Part shown: piece after piece, positions 9,403 to 18,455 of the stretch
Layout of the letters: every line of letters begins with the position of its first letter
How positions within the stretch are numbered: position 1 is the first letter of the stretch
Source: Cohnella thailandensis
Lineage (GTDB): Bacteria; Bacillota; Bacilli; Paenibacillales; Paenibacillaceae
Length of the DNA stretch: 64,000 nucleotides
NCBI RefSeq assembly: GCF_014212135.1
Contig: NZ_JACJVQ010000005.1
Location: 511,702 to 575,701 of the forward strand
Direction of reading: 5' to 3'
Position numbers and translations under genes: made by a program
Notes under the pieces: generated by a model
Databases searched by the model: none
Told to the model about the DNA's origin: nothing
The model's input: the letters and a program-made list of their open reading frames with translations, nothing else

Positions 9403-10782
9403 ATGAATGATCAGAATGGACAAGGGGATTTGCGAACGGCCGAGCAAGCCGTCGAATGGATTACCGGATTGATGCCGACGATCGGCATCCGTCCGGGGCT
9501 GGAGCGCATGGAGCTGCTGATGGAGAAGCTGAACAATCCCCATCGCAGGCTGAAGTTTATCCATGTCGCCGGAACGAACGGCAAGGGCTCCGTCTGCTCC
9601 TTCCTGGAGAGCGTGCTAAGGCAAAACGGATACGACGTGGGGATGTTCACGTCCCCTTACATCACTTCTTATGCCAATCGGTTCAAATACAACGGCGAGG
9701 ATATTCCGGACGAGGTGCTTCTCCGCCTGGCCAATCGGCTCAAGCCGTTGGTCGAGGAGATCGCGGAGACCGAATGGGGCCCTCCGACGATGTTCGAGAT
9801 CACGACGGCGATCGCCATTCTTTATTATGCGACGGTCGCCTTCCCGGATTATGTCGTTTGGGAGACGGGTCTCGGGGGAAGACTGGATGTCACGAATATC
9901 GTGGCGCCGCTCATCAGCGTCATCACGAACATCGGCCACGATCATATGGACATTCTGGGAACCACGCTGGAAGAGATCGCCGCCGAGAAGGCCGGCATTA
10001 TCAAGCCGGGGGTACCCGTCGTCTCCGCCGTAACTCAGCCGGAAGCGATCGAGGTGATTCGCGGGACGGCCGCCGGGAAGAAGTCGACCCTGTACCTGAT
10101 CGGCGAACAATTCAACTGCGAGAGGCTGTTCGCCTCCGAGAACGAGCAGTCGTTCTCCTTCGAGGGCACCTTCCGCAGGTACGATTCTCTCGACATCTCG
10201 CTGGCCGGCGCGCACCAGGTGACGAATGCCGCGGTGGCGGTCATGACGCTTGACGTTCTGCGTCAATACTATGCGACGATGGTGGACGAAGAGAGTCTAT
10301 CGGAGGCGTTGAAGCTGGCTCGCTGGCCGGGCCGCTTGGAGATGGTCCGGACGGAGCCTCGCATTCTTCTCGACGGAGCCCACAATCCGGAAGGGATGGA
10401 GGCGCTCGCGAACGCGCTCGAGGATGTGTATTCGTTCGATTCTTTGAACGTCATGGTCGCGATGATGCCGAATAAGAATCACGATCAATCCCTTAAGCAT
10501 ATACTGCCAATGGTGAATTCGTTGATCGTAACAGAACCGGATTTTCATAGAAAAATGGGTGCCGCGGACTTGGCCGAATTGGCGAAACGGCTGCAGGGCG
10601 AGCTCGGCGGCCCGCGGAATATCGTCGTAGAGCCGGACTGGAAGAAGGCGTTGGATCTTCTGACCGGGATGGCCGAGCAAGGAGGCGAACGCACGCTGTC
10701 GGTAGTCACGGGTACGCTATACCTTATTGCCGATGTCCGTTCGTGGCTGCTCCATCAATCGAAATCACAGAAAGGCTGGTGA
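9403..10782 (+). CDS. folC: Bifunctional folylpolyglutamate synthase/dihydrofolate synthase
   Basis: A Mur-ligase-family enzyme that adds glutamate to dihydropteroate and folates. The 459-residue protein has the ATP-binding loop [18 protein letters not shown] (near residue 53), the conserved [16 protein letters not shown] and the [26 protein letters not shown] block. The C-terminal Mur-ligase domain has WPGRLEMV and [12 protein letters not shown]. The ATG at 9403 follows GGAGG with good spacing. It sits between valS and murC, as valS-folC does in B. subtilis, but B. subtilis has comC next and here murC follows. Confidence 0.97.
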   Translation: MNDQNGQGDLRTAEQAVEWITGLMPTIGIRPGLERMELLMEKLNNPHRRLKFIHVAGTNGKGSVCSFLESVLRQNGYDVGMFTSPYITSYANRFKYNGEDIPDEVLLRLANRLKPLVEEIAETEWGPPTMFEITTAIAILYYATVAFPDYVVWETGLGGRLDVTNIVAPLISVITNIGHDHMDILGTTLEEIAAEKAGIIKPGVPVVSAVTQPEAIEVIRGTAAGKKSTLYLIGEQFNCERLFASENEQSFSFEGTFRRYDSLDISLAGAHQVTNAAVAVMTLDVLRQYYATMVDEESLSEALKLARWPGRLEMVRTEPRILLDGAHNPEGMEALANALEDVYSFDSLNVMVAMMPNKNHDQSLKHILPMVNSLIVTEPDFHRKMGAADLAELAKRLQGELGGPRNIVVEPDWKKALDLLTGMAEQGGERTLSVVTGTLYLIADVRSWLLHQSKSQKGW

Positions 10783-10789
10783 AACGTCG

Positions 10790-12178
10790 TTGCTAACGGA
10801 ACAGCGCGTACATTTTATCGGCATTGGCGGCTACGGGATGAGCGCGATCGCCCGTGTCATGCTGGAGATGGGTTATGAAGTTACCGGGTCCGACGTCGCG
10901 CGTCAAGAGTTGACGGAGAAGCTGTCGGCGAAGGGAGCCCGCATCTACATCGGGCACGAAGCGAAGAACGTCCATGGGGCGAACCTGGTCGTCTATTCGA
11001 CGGCGATCTCCAAGGACGACGTAGAGCGCAAAGAAGCCGAGCTGCTCAACATTCCTACCCTGCACCGGGCCCAGATGCTCGCCAGAATCCTGAACGATCG
11101 CACGGGCGTAGCCGTGGCGGGCGCCCATGGCAAAACGACCACCTCCTCGATGATCGCGCTCGTGATGGAGACAAGCAAGCTGGATCCGACTTACATTATC
11201 GGCGGCGAGATCGTCAATGTCGGCACGAATGCCAAAGCGGGCAACGGCAAATTCGTCGTCGCGGAGGCGGACGAGAGCGACGGCTCCTTCCTGCAGTATC
11301 GTCCGGCCATCGCGGTCGTGACGAACATCGAGGCCGATCATCTGGAGAACTACGAAGGCGACTTCGGCAAGCTGAAGGAAGCTTACGTGAAGTTCTTGAA
11401 CAACGTGCGGCCGGACGGCTGCGCGGTCGTCTGCCTGGACGACGAGAACGTTCGGGACATTCTGCCGCAAGCGTCCTCTACCCGCGCGATTACTTACTCG
11501 ATCGATAACGAACAGGCGGATTATCGGGCGGCGAACATCGAGCTGGGCGATCGCTGCGCTTCGTTCGAGGTCGTTCGCGGCGGCCAATCGCTCGGCGCGA
11601 TCAACCTGTCCGTGCCGGGACGGCACAATGTGTACAATGCCTTGGCGACGGTAGTCGTCTGCTTGGAGGCGGGACTCTCCATCGGGCAAATCGCGGAGGC
11701 CATCGTCGAATTCCGCGGAGCGAAGAGACGTTTCCATGTCCTCGGCGAAGTGAAGGACATGCTTATCATCGACGATTACGCCCACCATCCGACGGAGATC
11801 GAAGCCACGATTCTCGCGGCCAAAGCGACGGGCAAACGGATTATCGCGGTATTCCAGCCTCAGCGCTATACGAGAACGTACTTCCTGCTCGATGCGTTCA
11901 GCCGGGCTTTCAAGGAAGCGGACGAGGTGATCATTACCGATATCTATTCTCCCGCCGGAGAACAGAGAATCGAAGGCGTGACCTCGCAGAAGCTGGTGGA
12001 GCTCATTGCCGAGAACAGCAACCCGAACGTGAAGTATATTCCGACCAAGGAAGAGGTCAAAGAGTTTCTCGCTTCGCGGATCGTTCCGGGAGATCTGGTT
12101 CTCACGATGGGGGCCGGAGACATCTGGAAAATCGCGGACGGCCTTGCTCGCGAGCTTCGCGAACAAGAGGAAATATAA
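10790..12178 (+). CDS. murC: UDP-N-acetylmuramate-L-alanine ligase
   Basis: MurC adds L-Ala to UDP-MurNAc, the first amino acid of the peptidoglycan stem peptide. The 462-residue protein starts with the Rossmann motif [17 protein letters not shown]. It has the ATP loop [15 protein letters not shown], the [10 protein letters not shown] block, [10 protein letters not shown] and the C-terminal [10 protein letters not shown]. The frame is open upstream inside folC to an ATG at 10727, but homology begins around the TTG at 10790, eight bases after the folC stop. I take TTG as the start; its Shine-Dalgarno (AAAGG, 10771-10775) is weak and rather distant. A strong terminator follows at 12211. Confidence 0.95.
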   Translation: MLTEQRVHFIGIGGYGMSAIARVMLEMGYEVTGSDVARQELTEKLSAKGARIYIGHEAKNVHGANLVVYSTAISKDDVERKEAELLNIPTLHRAQMLARILNDRTGVAVAGAHGKTTTSSMIALVMETSKLDPTYIIGGEIVNVGTNAKAGNGKFVVAEADESDGSFLQYRPAIAVVTNIEADHLENYEGDFGKLKEAYVKFLNNVRPDGCAVVCLDDENVRDILPQASSTRAITYSIDNEQADYRAANIELGDRCASFEVVRGGQSLGAINLSVPGRHNVYNALATVVVCLEAGLSIGQIAEAIVEFRGAKRRFHVLGEVKDMLIIDDYAHHPTEIEATILAAKATGKRIIAVFQPQRYTRTYFLLDAFSRAFKEADEVIITDIYSPAGEQRIEGVTSQKLVELIAENSNPNVKYIPTKEEVKEFLASRIVPGDLVLTMGAGDIWKIADGLARELREQEEI

Positions 12179-12210
12179 CGTAACGCGGATGCGCACGATT
12201 AGGATAGGAT

Positions 12211-12260
12211 AAACGCCCGACGGGCTTGCGCGCATGCAAGCTTCGATCGGGCGTTTCATA
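12211..12260 (+). terminator. Terminator closing the valS-folC-murC unit
   Basis: AAACGCCCGA (12211-12220) pairs perfectly with TCGGGCGTTT (12247-12256), with an inner hairpin GCTTGC/GCAAGC. It is followed by a loose T-rich stretch. Confidence 0.8.
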
Positions 12261-12341
12261 TTGTTTTGGATACTCTCGCATATTCCCCGCCTTCCCTACA
12301 TAGGCTTTAGTAGATTAGGGGACAAGGGGAGAGACTGACTT

Positions 12342-13895
12342 ATGCAGCCTAAAGCGAGAATGACTTTTCGTTTCGATAACGCGAACGCGGCGCCGGCTCC
12401 GGTCGAGCCGACCGTTCAAGGGCAAGGCAATCCGCCTCAAGCGCTGAAGGGGAATGCGGTTCTCCCGGCCGGAGAAGCTCCGAATGCCGAGCCGAACCTC
12501 AAGCAGGCGCAAGGAAAGACGGTCCGCCCGGAGAAAAGGACGAAGACGGACTATCAAGCCTGGCACAGTCCTTATCAAGACGATATTCACGCTCTGGAGG
12601 AGATGATTCGCACCACGGAGCGGGAAGCCGTAACGGGCTTTAGCGGCAAACCGGTGCAAAGGCAATCTCAACAATCTTCTCCTAGTCCCGAGCAGAAGCC
12701 CGGGGACGAAAGGGAGCGGAAGCGGGGATCCGAACCGGCTTATGAGCCGATCGCACGGCAGGTTCCATTGAAAAACAAGGGTTCCAGAAAAGGCGATTTC
12801 GCGAAGCGAGGAGAAACGATTCCTTTTCCCAAGGCCTATCAAGGCCGCCAGGCCGATTATTCGGATACCGAATCCCCGGGGCCGATCGAGCTGCCGGAGC
12901 CGCCGGAGCCTCCGGATCCATTCGACGATGCGAGCTATGAATGGATAGACGATAGAAACGGCAGAAACGTCTACCGGGAGAACGGACCGTCCTGGATGCG
13001 GGTGTTCGTCACCGTCGTCGGAGCGATCGCGACCGGAGGACTGTTCGGATATCTGCTGCTGACGCTGTTCACCGGCGAGCCCCTTCTTCCTTCGCAAGGG
13101 GCTCAGAACTCTCCGGGAGTCGTTGCGTCCGGCGGCGAGCTGCCTGCCGTTGCGCCGTTGGAGTCGACCGAACGGACTAGCGGCGCGAAGGCGGGGCAGG
13201 GGCAAGAAACGTCAGGAGGAACTTCGGAGACGGGCGGAGCGGGAGAGGCGCAAACGAGCGGCCAGGCGGCAAACGCGACCGCAACCGTTCCGAGCGTCAC
13301 CATGTATGTCCTGCAGCATGGGGTATTCCGTTCGGAGGAGAGCATGGAGGAAGCGGCCGAGAAGCTGCGGGCGCAAGGAATCGCGGCCGCGACGGATACA
13401 ACGGACGGGTACCGGGTGTATGCGGGGATTTCTCCGACGAAGGCGGAAGCGGACGAGATGGTCTCGATGCTCTCGGGAACGGAAGTATACGTGAAGGCTC
13501 TGAATAGCGCCACTTTCCCGATCGCGGGCATCGAGGATGTCGGCGAGTACGTCGGTTTTCTAAGCGCTAGCGCCGACCTGTACGGCAAGATTGCCGGATT
13601 CGCGTCCGAATCGCTGAACGGAAAGCTCCCTTCGGAGGATAACGATATCTTGTCGATCCGAACCGCGCATCAGAATTGGCTCGAGCAGGCGAAAGCCGCA
13701 TCCTCGTGGATCGATTCGGCGAAGACCTCCGCGCAGGCGGAGATCGAGCAGCTTAACGCGGCGGTGAACGCTCTGAACTCCTACAGCGAGAAGCCTGAGA
13801 AAGCGCTGCTGTGGAAGGCTCAAACGGCGGCCATGAACGCCGTGTTCGCGGATCGGCAGCTAAGGTCGTTCATCCAGCTTCAAGCGGGCGGCTGA
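12342..13895 (+). CDS. spoIIB: SpoIIB-like SPOR-domain membrane protein
   Basis: A 517-residue single-pass membrane protein. A long polar, Pro/Glu-rich cytoplasmic N-terminus (1-215) leads to one transmembrane helix (about 219-243, VFVTVVGAIATGGLFGYLLL). A low-complexity Gly/Ala/Thr stretch and an extracytoplasmic SPOR-type domain follow (about 318-385, SVTMYVLQHGVFRSEESMEE ... GYRVYAGI), then a helical C-terminal region. SPOR domains bind denuded septal glycan. In B. subtilis SpoIIB, which has the same architecture, helps septal thinning at engulfment and lies just downstream of folC. Position and layout together support SpoIIB; sequence identity in the linkers is not informative. It is longer than B. 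subtilis SpoIIB. Confidence 0.8.
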   Translation: MQPKARMTFRFDNANAAPAPVEPTVQGQGNPPQALKGNAVLPAGEAPNAEPNLKQAQGKTVRPEKRTKTDYQAWHSPYQDDIHALEEMIRTTEREAVTGFSGKPVQRQSQQSSPSPEQKPGDERERKRGSEPAYEPIARQVPLKNKGSRKGDFAKRGETIPFPKAYQGRQADYSDTESPGPIELPEPPEPPDPFDDASYEWIDDRNGRNVYRENGPSWMRVFVTVVGAIATGGLFGYLLLTLFTGEPLLPSQGAQNSPGVVASGGELPAVAPLESTERTSGAKAGQGQETSGGTSETGGAGEAQTSGQAANATATVPSVTMYVLQHGVFRSEESMEEAAEKLRAQGIAAATDTTDGYRVYAGISPTKAEADEMVSMLSGTEVYVKALNSATFPIAGIEDVGEYVGFLSASADLYGKIAGFASESLNGKLPSEDNDILSIRTAHQNWLEQAKAASSWIDSAKTSAQAEIEQLNAAVNALNSYSEKPEKALLWKAQTAAMNAVFADRQLRSFIQLQAGG

Positions 13896-14215
13896 GCTAG
13901 GGAGGCATACCCGTCATCATTCGAAGGGACAGCTCCTAAGGCGAGTTTGTTTTTGTTTTGCAGACTAAACGGCGGTACCGAGGCGATAATCCCGGTCCCG
14001 TCGTTCTTTGTTTGTCAGCGAACTTCTCCCAAACCTCGATAGGGTCGATAATTCGACTATCTTGCAGGAAGCAGGAAGGGCGGCCGTTATCCGTTTCAGT
14101 CCAGAAAATCCAAAATCTCGTGGAATTTTTATGTTGAGTAATAGTCATGTCAGCTATTTGAAGGGATTTCGCTAAAAATAGCTGACATGACTGTTCCATA
14201 AGCGCAATTTGTGGA
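13896..14215. other. Intergenic region, first part, without a recognisable gene
   Basis: About 320 bases between the SpoIIB-like gene and the ROK promoter, visibly AT-richer than its flanks. The only clear structure is the 17-bp inverted repeat at 14143-14192, listed separately. A minus-strand frame of 87 codons (14199-13936) has no recognisable motif and no convincing ribosome-binding site, and I do not call it a gene. Confidence 0.6.
14143..14192. repeat. Perfect 17-bp inverted repeat with 16-base loop
   Basis: AGTCATGTCAGCTATTT (14143-14159) and its exact reverse complement (14176-14192) are separated by 16 bases. No T-tract follows on the plus strand, so it is not a standard plus-strand terminator. 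It may be a remnant of a small mobile element, a protein-binding site or an mRNA end structure. Confidence 0.9.
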
Positions 14216-14244
14216 TTGACGGCAGGAAAAACGGCTGATACTAT
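14216..14244 (+). promoter_or_regulatory. Promoter of the ROK regulator gene
   Basis: -35 TTGACG (14216-14221), a 17-base spacer, -10 TACTAT (14239-14244). It directly abuts the upstream palindromic operator, so a repressor bound there would block initiation. Confidence 0.7.
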
Positions 14245-14248
14245 CTAA

Positions 14249-14269
14249 TTAATAACATTGTGTTAATAA
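14249..14269. promoter_or_regulatory. Operator 1 (palindrome, probable ROK-regulator site)
   Basis: TTAATAACA-TTG-TGTTAATAA is a near-perfect inverted repeat with one mismatch per arm. It starts five bases after the -10 element, placing it over the start site. It shares its TAATAACA half-site and 3-base spacer with operator 2. Confidence 0.7.
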
Positions 14270-14355
14270 TTGAAGGATTTTTCGAAGTGTAAAACGGCGT
14301 TTTGACAGAATTTCATCGTGTTTTGATGGGTTTTTACGCAATTTTTCAATTCAAA

Positions 14356-14374
14356 TAATAACACGATGTTATTA
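14356..14374. promoter_or_regulatory. Operator 2 (palindrome, probable ROK-regulator site)
   Basis: TAATAACA-CGA-TGTTATTA is a perfect 8-bp inverted repeat 18 bases before the ROK start codon. It lies about 107 bases, or ten helical turns, from operator 1, which would suit looping by a tetrameric ROK protein. Confidence 0.7.
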
Positions 14375-14391
14375 ATGCAAAGGAGTGCCTC

Positions 14392-15564
14392 ATGTCGGAA
14401 TCCAAACATACGGTCAAACAGGATCAAGAGGTTATCAAGCAGCATAATAAGCAATTGGTTCTGGATGTCATAAGAACTCGCAGGCCGATCTCGAGATCGG
14501 AGATTTCTAAGATCACCGAGATGAGCGCCACCTCCGTCGGACGCATCGTAAGCGAGTTGACCGATGAAGGGCTCGTTAGGGAGACCTCCTTAACCTCTTC
14601 GGGAGTAGGGCGCAAGGCGGTTATGCTCGATATCGAGCCGAGCGGCCGATACGCGATCGGGATCGACATCCAGAAGAAGCGGATCGTCATCGGGCTGATG
14701 GACTTCGCGGAACGGCTTATAACCTCGAAGGAGCTGAAGCACACCTCGCAGGAAGCCCAAGCGGAAGAGACCATCGCCCTGATGGCAAGCTCCGTGACGG
14801 CTCTTCTGGAGGAACAGGGCATCTCCTCCGCGAAGGTCGCGGGAATCGGCATCGGCACTCCGGGCGTTATCGACTACGAGCGCGGAGTCGTGCAGTTCTC
14901 CTCGACGCTCGGCTGGCGGGACTTCCCGCTGGCGATGAGGATCCAGGAGAAGACGGGGCTTCGCACCGTCATCGATAACGACCTCAAGGTGAAGATTCTG
15001 GGAGAGTATTTGTTCGGAGCGGCTCAGGGCTCCGACAAAACGGTGCTGATCAACGTCGGTACCGGCATAGGCTCGTCGCTGATCATCAACGGGGATATTT
15101 TCCGCGGGGGATCGAACAGCGCGGGCGAGCTCGGGCACATGACCATCCATCCTCACGGCAATCTGTGCGAGTGCGGCAAGCGCGGGTGCTTGCAGACCTA
15201 CATCGACGAATCGGCGCTGCTGGGCGAGGCTCGCAAGGTAAGCGCTATCCGGGAGATCGGCGAACTGTTCGCCGCCGTAAGGCGGAACGAGGAATGGGCG
15301 GTCGAGATTATCGATCGGGCCGCGTTCCATATCGCGGTGACGATAAACAACATCGTCTGCCTGTACAATCCGGATACCGTGATTCTAAGCGGAGATCTGG
15401 TCGAAGGGTTCGGCGAAATTCTCGAATGGCTCGACAGGCATTGCGAGCAAGTCGTCTGGGAACCGTTCCGGGATTCCTTCCAGGTCATCGCTTCGCGGCT
15501 TCACGGCAGATCCATCGTGCTGGGCGCCGGAGCGCTTGCCTTGCAACAGGCTACACACAACTAG
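14392..15564 (+). CDS. ROK-family transcriptional regulator (XylR/NagC type)
   Basis: A 390-residue protein with an N-terminal winged HTH (about 15-75, RPISRSEISKITEMSATSVGRIV) followed by a ROK sugar-kinase-like domain. It keeps IGIDIQKKRIVIGLMD, GIGIGTPGVID, DNDLKVKILGEYLFGAA and INVGTGIGSSLI. The ROK zinc motif CECGKRGCLQTY follows GELGHMTIHPHG, whose Glu and His normally contact the sugar. ROK repressors usually sense sugars or amino sugars. The ligand here is unknown, and the downstream genes are peptide-related rather than sugar genes. Two matching palindromes in its promoter suggest autoregulation. The ATG at 14392 follows AAAGGAG. Confidence 0.93.
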   Translation: MSESKHTVKQDQEVIKQHNKQLVLDVIRTRRPISRSEISKITEMSATSVGRIVSELTDEGLVRETSLTSSGVGRKAVMLDIEPSGRYAIGIDIQKKRIVIGLMDFAERLITSKELKHTSQEAQAEETIALMASSVTALLEEQGISSAKVAGIGIGTPGVIDYERGVVQFSSTLGWRDFPLAMRIQEKTGLRTVIDNDLKVKILGEYLFGAAQGSDKTVLINVGTGIGSSLIINGDIFRGGSNSAGELGHMTIHPHGNLCECGKRGCLQTYIDESALLGEARKVSAIREIGELFAAVRRNEEWAVEIIDRAAFHIAVTINNIVCLYNPDTVILSGDLVEGFGEILEWLDRHCEQVVWEPFRDSFQVIASRLHGRSIVLGAGALALQQATHN

Positions 15565-15582
15565 AAAGAAGGCTCTGGCAAG

Positions 15583-16584
15583 ATGAACCTACAACCTTTG
15601 GTCGAGCAGTACCGAGGCAATGCGTTAGAGAACGTTCACTTAGGCTTGCTCTGCGGGGTGAACGACAAGAAACGGCTGATCGCCGAGGTCGGCAACGCGC
15701 AGCATATGACGTTCCTTCGCTCGGCGGCCAAGCCCTTCCAAGCGATTCCGGTCGTCAAAGCCGGCGTGCCGAAGAAGCTGGGGCTAACAAGCGGCGAGGC
15801 GGCGCTGTTCGCGGCATCGCAGCGCGGCGAATCGTATCAGATCGAAGCTCTCGACTCGATTCTGAAGAAGGCGGAGATCTCCGAAGAGCTGCTTCTGCCG
15901 TGTCCGACCGTTCCCTTGAACGACGAGCCGAGGGCGGAATTCTACGCGAAGGGACTGCCGAAGAGACGAATTTACCATAATTGCTCCGGCAAGCATCTCG
16001 GCATTATCGCTTTGTGCAAGGAGCTCGGCTACCCGGTAGACACGTATTGGAGCATCGACAATCCGGTGCAGCAAGACATTCTGGATACGATGGCCTACAT
16101 GACCGAAGTTCCTCGCGAGGAGATCAAGATCGCGGTGGACGGCTGCGGCTTCCCGGTATTCGGCATTCCTCTGCAAGCTCTTGCCGTCGGCTATCTGAAG
16201 CTGGCTTGTCCGGATCTCATCGAAGACGAAGCGACTCGCCTCGCCGTCATCGAGCTGACCGGCTACATGAACGCCAGCCCGAATATGATCGCAAGCCACG
16301 GGTTTATTTGTTCCTCGTTGTTAGAAGATTCGAACATCGTGGCCAAAGGCGGAGCGAAGGGCGTGTACGCCTTCGGGTTGAAGAAGGAAAGAATGGCTTT
16401 CGCGCTCAAAGTCATCGACGGGGCGGAGCCGCCGTGGGCGACCATCGTCGCCTCCATCCTCGAGCAGATCGGGTATGAGAACCAAGCGACCATCGACCGC
16501 ATGTATGCCCTGACACCGAAGGAAATCGTGAACGACAACGGGGTTGCCGTCGGCGAGAACCGCGCGGTCTTCAAGTTGTTTTAG
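15583..16584 (+). CDS. Asparaginase II-type (ReAV-like, SxxK/zinc) L-asparaginase
   Basis: A 333-residue protein of the asparaginase II family (Pfam 'Asparaginase_II'; studied member Rhizobium etli ReAV), unrelated to the E. coli-type enzymes. In ReAV the catalytic residues are Ser48-Lys51 and Ser80, with zinc held by Cys135, Lys138 and Cys189. Here S47-K50 (LRSAAKPFQ), S79, C134 and K137 (HNCSGKH) and C188 (VDGCGFP) occur at a constant offset of one, so all the residues I checked are kept. Expected activity is hydrolysis of L-Asn to Asp and ammonia. It lies 18 bases after the ROK gene and upstream of a peptide importer, suggesting use of amino acids from imported peptides. Confidence 0.9.
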   Translation: MNLQPLVEQYRGNALENVHLGLLCGVNDKKRLIAEVGNAQHMTFLRSAAKPFQAIPVVKAGVPKKLGLTSGEAALFAASQRGESYQIEALDSILKKAEISEELLLPCPTVPLNDEPRAEFYAKGLPKRRIYHNCSGKHLGIIALCKELGYPVDTYWSIDNPVQQDILDTMAYMTEVPREEIKIAVDGCGFPVFGIPLQALAVGYLKLACPDLIEDEATRLAVIELTGYMNASPNMIASHGFICSSLLEDSNIVAKGGAKGVYAFGLKKERMAFALKVIDGAEPPWATIVASILEQIGYENQATIDRMYALTPKEIVNDNGVAVGENRAVFKLF

Positions 16585-16723
16585 AGATAGAAGAGTGCCA
16601 TAGCATTTCGGGGGTTCATCCGAATGACGGCTGGCCTGCTCCGGTTCCGCCGGACAAGTTCTCCAGCAGCGTTCGGTTCAACTATAGCCAAGAAATCCAA
16701 AATACAACATGAGGTGATCGATT

Positions 16724-18382
16724 GTGAAGAAAAAAGGGTCTCTATCTCTGTTAGCACTCATGCTCGTCTTCTCCGTGGTCCTGGCGGCCTGCGGCAACAA
16801 CAACGAGAATGCGTCCGGCAGCTCCAGCCCTTCCGCGTCCGCGGGAGCAAGCGGCAGCGCGGCTCCGTCCGGCAAGCCGATTAATCTGTACGTCGAGAAC
16901 GAAATCAAGAATCTCAGCCAATGGGCGGCATCGGACGACATCTCCTTCACGGTTCTGAACAACGTGAGCGAAGGCCTCTACCGTCTGGACGCGGACAACA
17001 ACCCGCAGCCGGCTCTGGCGCAAGACGTCGCCATCTCCGACGACAAGCTGACTTACACGTTTACCCTTCGCGACGGCATTCAATGGAGCAACGGCACGCC
17101 GATTACGGCAGCCGACTTCAAGTACGCTTGGCTGGGCGAGATGAACCCGACCACGGCAACGAACGGCTACTCGTTCATCCTGACGGATTATATCGTCGGC
17201 GGCGCCGAATACGCCGCGGGAACGGGCACGGCCGATCAAGTCGCGATCGAAGCGAAGGACGACAAGACGCTGGTCGTTACGCTGAAGCAACCGACTCCGT
17301 TCTTCCTTCGCCTGACTTCGCTCGTTCCTTACTTCCCGCTGAACGAAGCGTTCGTGACGTCTCAAGGCGATCAGTACGGCCTTGCGGCGGACAAGCTGAT
17401 CTATGCGGGTCCGTACGTCCTGGAATCGTTCGACATCGCGGCTGGCGCGGTTCTGAAGAAGAATCCGACTTATTGGGACAACTCGAACGTCAAGACCGAC
17501 ACGATCAACCTCAAGGTCATCAAGGAGCAAAGCACGGCGCTCAACGCCTATAAGGCCGGTCAGATCGATCGCGTGACGCTGGCTTCCTCCGACGTGGACG
17601 CGAACAAGAGCAATCCGGAATTCGGCACGGGCATCAAGTTCCGCACGACTTACCTGCAATTCAACACGAAGGCGGAAGGCCTGAGCAACGTCAACATCCG
17701 CAAGGCCCTGTCGCTGGCGTTCGATTCCAACATTCTCGCGGCCACGATTCTGAACAACGGCTCCTCCGGCGCTTCCGGCCTCATTCCGGACCTGATGAGC
17801 GGCGACGGCACGAAGACGTTCCGCGAGCTGAACGGCAAAGTGATCGAAGCGAACATCGAGAAAGCCAAAGAGCTGTGGGCGCAAGGCGTGCAAGAGCTGG
17901 GCTCCGCTCCTAAGCTGACCCTTCTGATCGCCGACACCTCCGAAGTGAAGGACGTCGCTACGTTCCTCCAAAGCGAATTCAAGAACAACCTCGGCATCGA
18001 CGTCGCCATCGACACGAAGACTTCCAAGGCGCGCAATGAGCTGATGGACAACAACAACTATCAGATGGCCGTTACCGCATGGGGCGCCGACTATGACGAC
18101 GCGATGACTTACATGGATCTGTGGACGAACCACACGCCTTATCGCGGCAACTACGAGAGCTCCGAGTACGACGCGCTGATCGCGAACGCGAAGAAAGAAA
18201 CGGACGACGCCAAGCGCGCCGACATGCTTCTGCAAGCCGAGAAGCAGCTGGTCGACACGGACGCCGTCGTCGCGCCGATCTACTTCGGCGGCTACTCGTT
18301 CCTGCAGAAGTCGAACGTAACGGGCCTGATCTATCACCCTTACGGCAACCCGGTTGAATTCAAGAGCGCTGTCGCACAATAA
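16724..18382 (+). CDS. oppA: Oligopeptide ABC transporter substrate-binding lipoprotein (OppA type)
   Basis: A 552-residue extracytoplasmic solute-binding protein of family 5. The signal peptide ends in the lipobox LAAC with the lipid-anchored Cys at residue 23, followed by a Ser/Ala/Gly-rich tether. Typical family features are YTFTLRDGIQWSNGTPITA, PTPFFLRLTS and NVNIRKALSLAFD. It captures peptides outside the membrane for OppBCDF. The GTG start at 16724 is preceded by GAGGTGA. It is followed by a terminator-like hairpin, a common way to make more binding protein than permease. No clear promoter was found in the 139 bases upstream, so read-through from the ROK/asparaginase genes is possible. 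Confidence 0.95.
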   Translation: MKKKGSLSLLALMLVFSVVLAACGNNNENASGSSSPSASAGASGSAAPSGKPINLYVENEIKNLSQWAASDDISFTVLNNVSEGLYRLDADNNPQPALAQDVAISDDKLTYTFTLRDGIQWSNGTPITAADFKYAWLGEMNPTTATNGYSFILTDYIVGGAEYAAGTGTADQVAIEAKDDKTLVVTLKQPTPFFLRLTSLVPYFPLNEAFVTSQGDQYGLAADKLIYAGPYVLESFDIAAGAVLKKNPTYWDNSNVKTDTINLKVIKEQSTALNAYKAGQIDRVTLASSDVDANKSNPEFGTGIKFRTTYLQFNTKAEGLSNVNIRKALSLAFDSNILAATILNNGSSGASGLIPDLMSGDGTKTFRELNGKVIEANIEKAKELWAQGVQELGSAPKLTLLIADTSEVKDVATFLQSEFKNNLGIDVAIDTKTSKARNELMDNNNYQMAVTAWGADYDDAMTYMDLWTNHTPYRGNYESSEYDALIANAKKETDDAKRADMLLQAEKQLVDTDAVVAPIYFGGYSFLQKSNVTGLIYHPYGNPVEFKSAVAQ

Positions 18383-18399
18383 ACCAATAGGATAGTCGG

Positions 18400-18436
18400 G
18401 AAGGAGAGCGGGCAACTTCTCTCCTTCTTTCTTTTC
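18400..18436 (+). terminator. Partial terminator between oppA and oppB
   Basis: GAAGGAGAG (18400-18408) and CTCTCCTTC (18419-18427) pair perfectly around CGGGCAACTT, followed by TTTCTTTTC. Probably it attenuates transcription into oppB and so sets a high binding-protein to permease ratio. Confidence 0.75.
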
Positions 18437-18455
18437 ACGCCAAAGAGGTGAACGA

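Noticed and set aside
13936-14199. 87-codon minus-strand frame in the spoIIB-ROK gap
   Set aside because: No recognisable motif, no ribosome-binding site, and it runs over the 17-bp inverted repeat. Possible decayed sequence, but not supportable as a gene.
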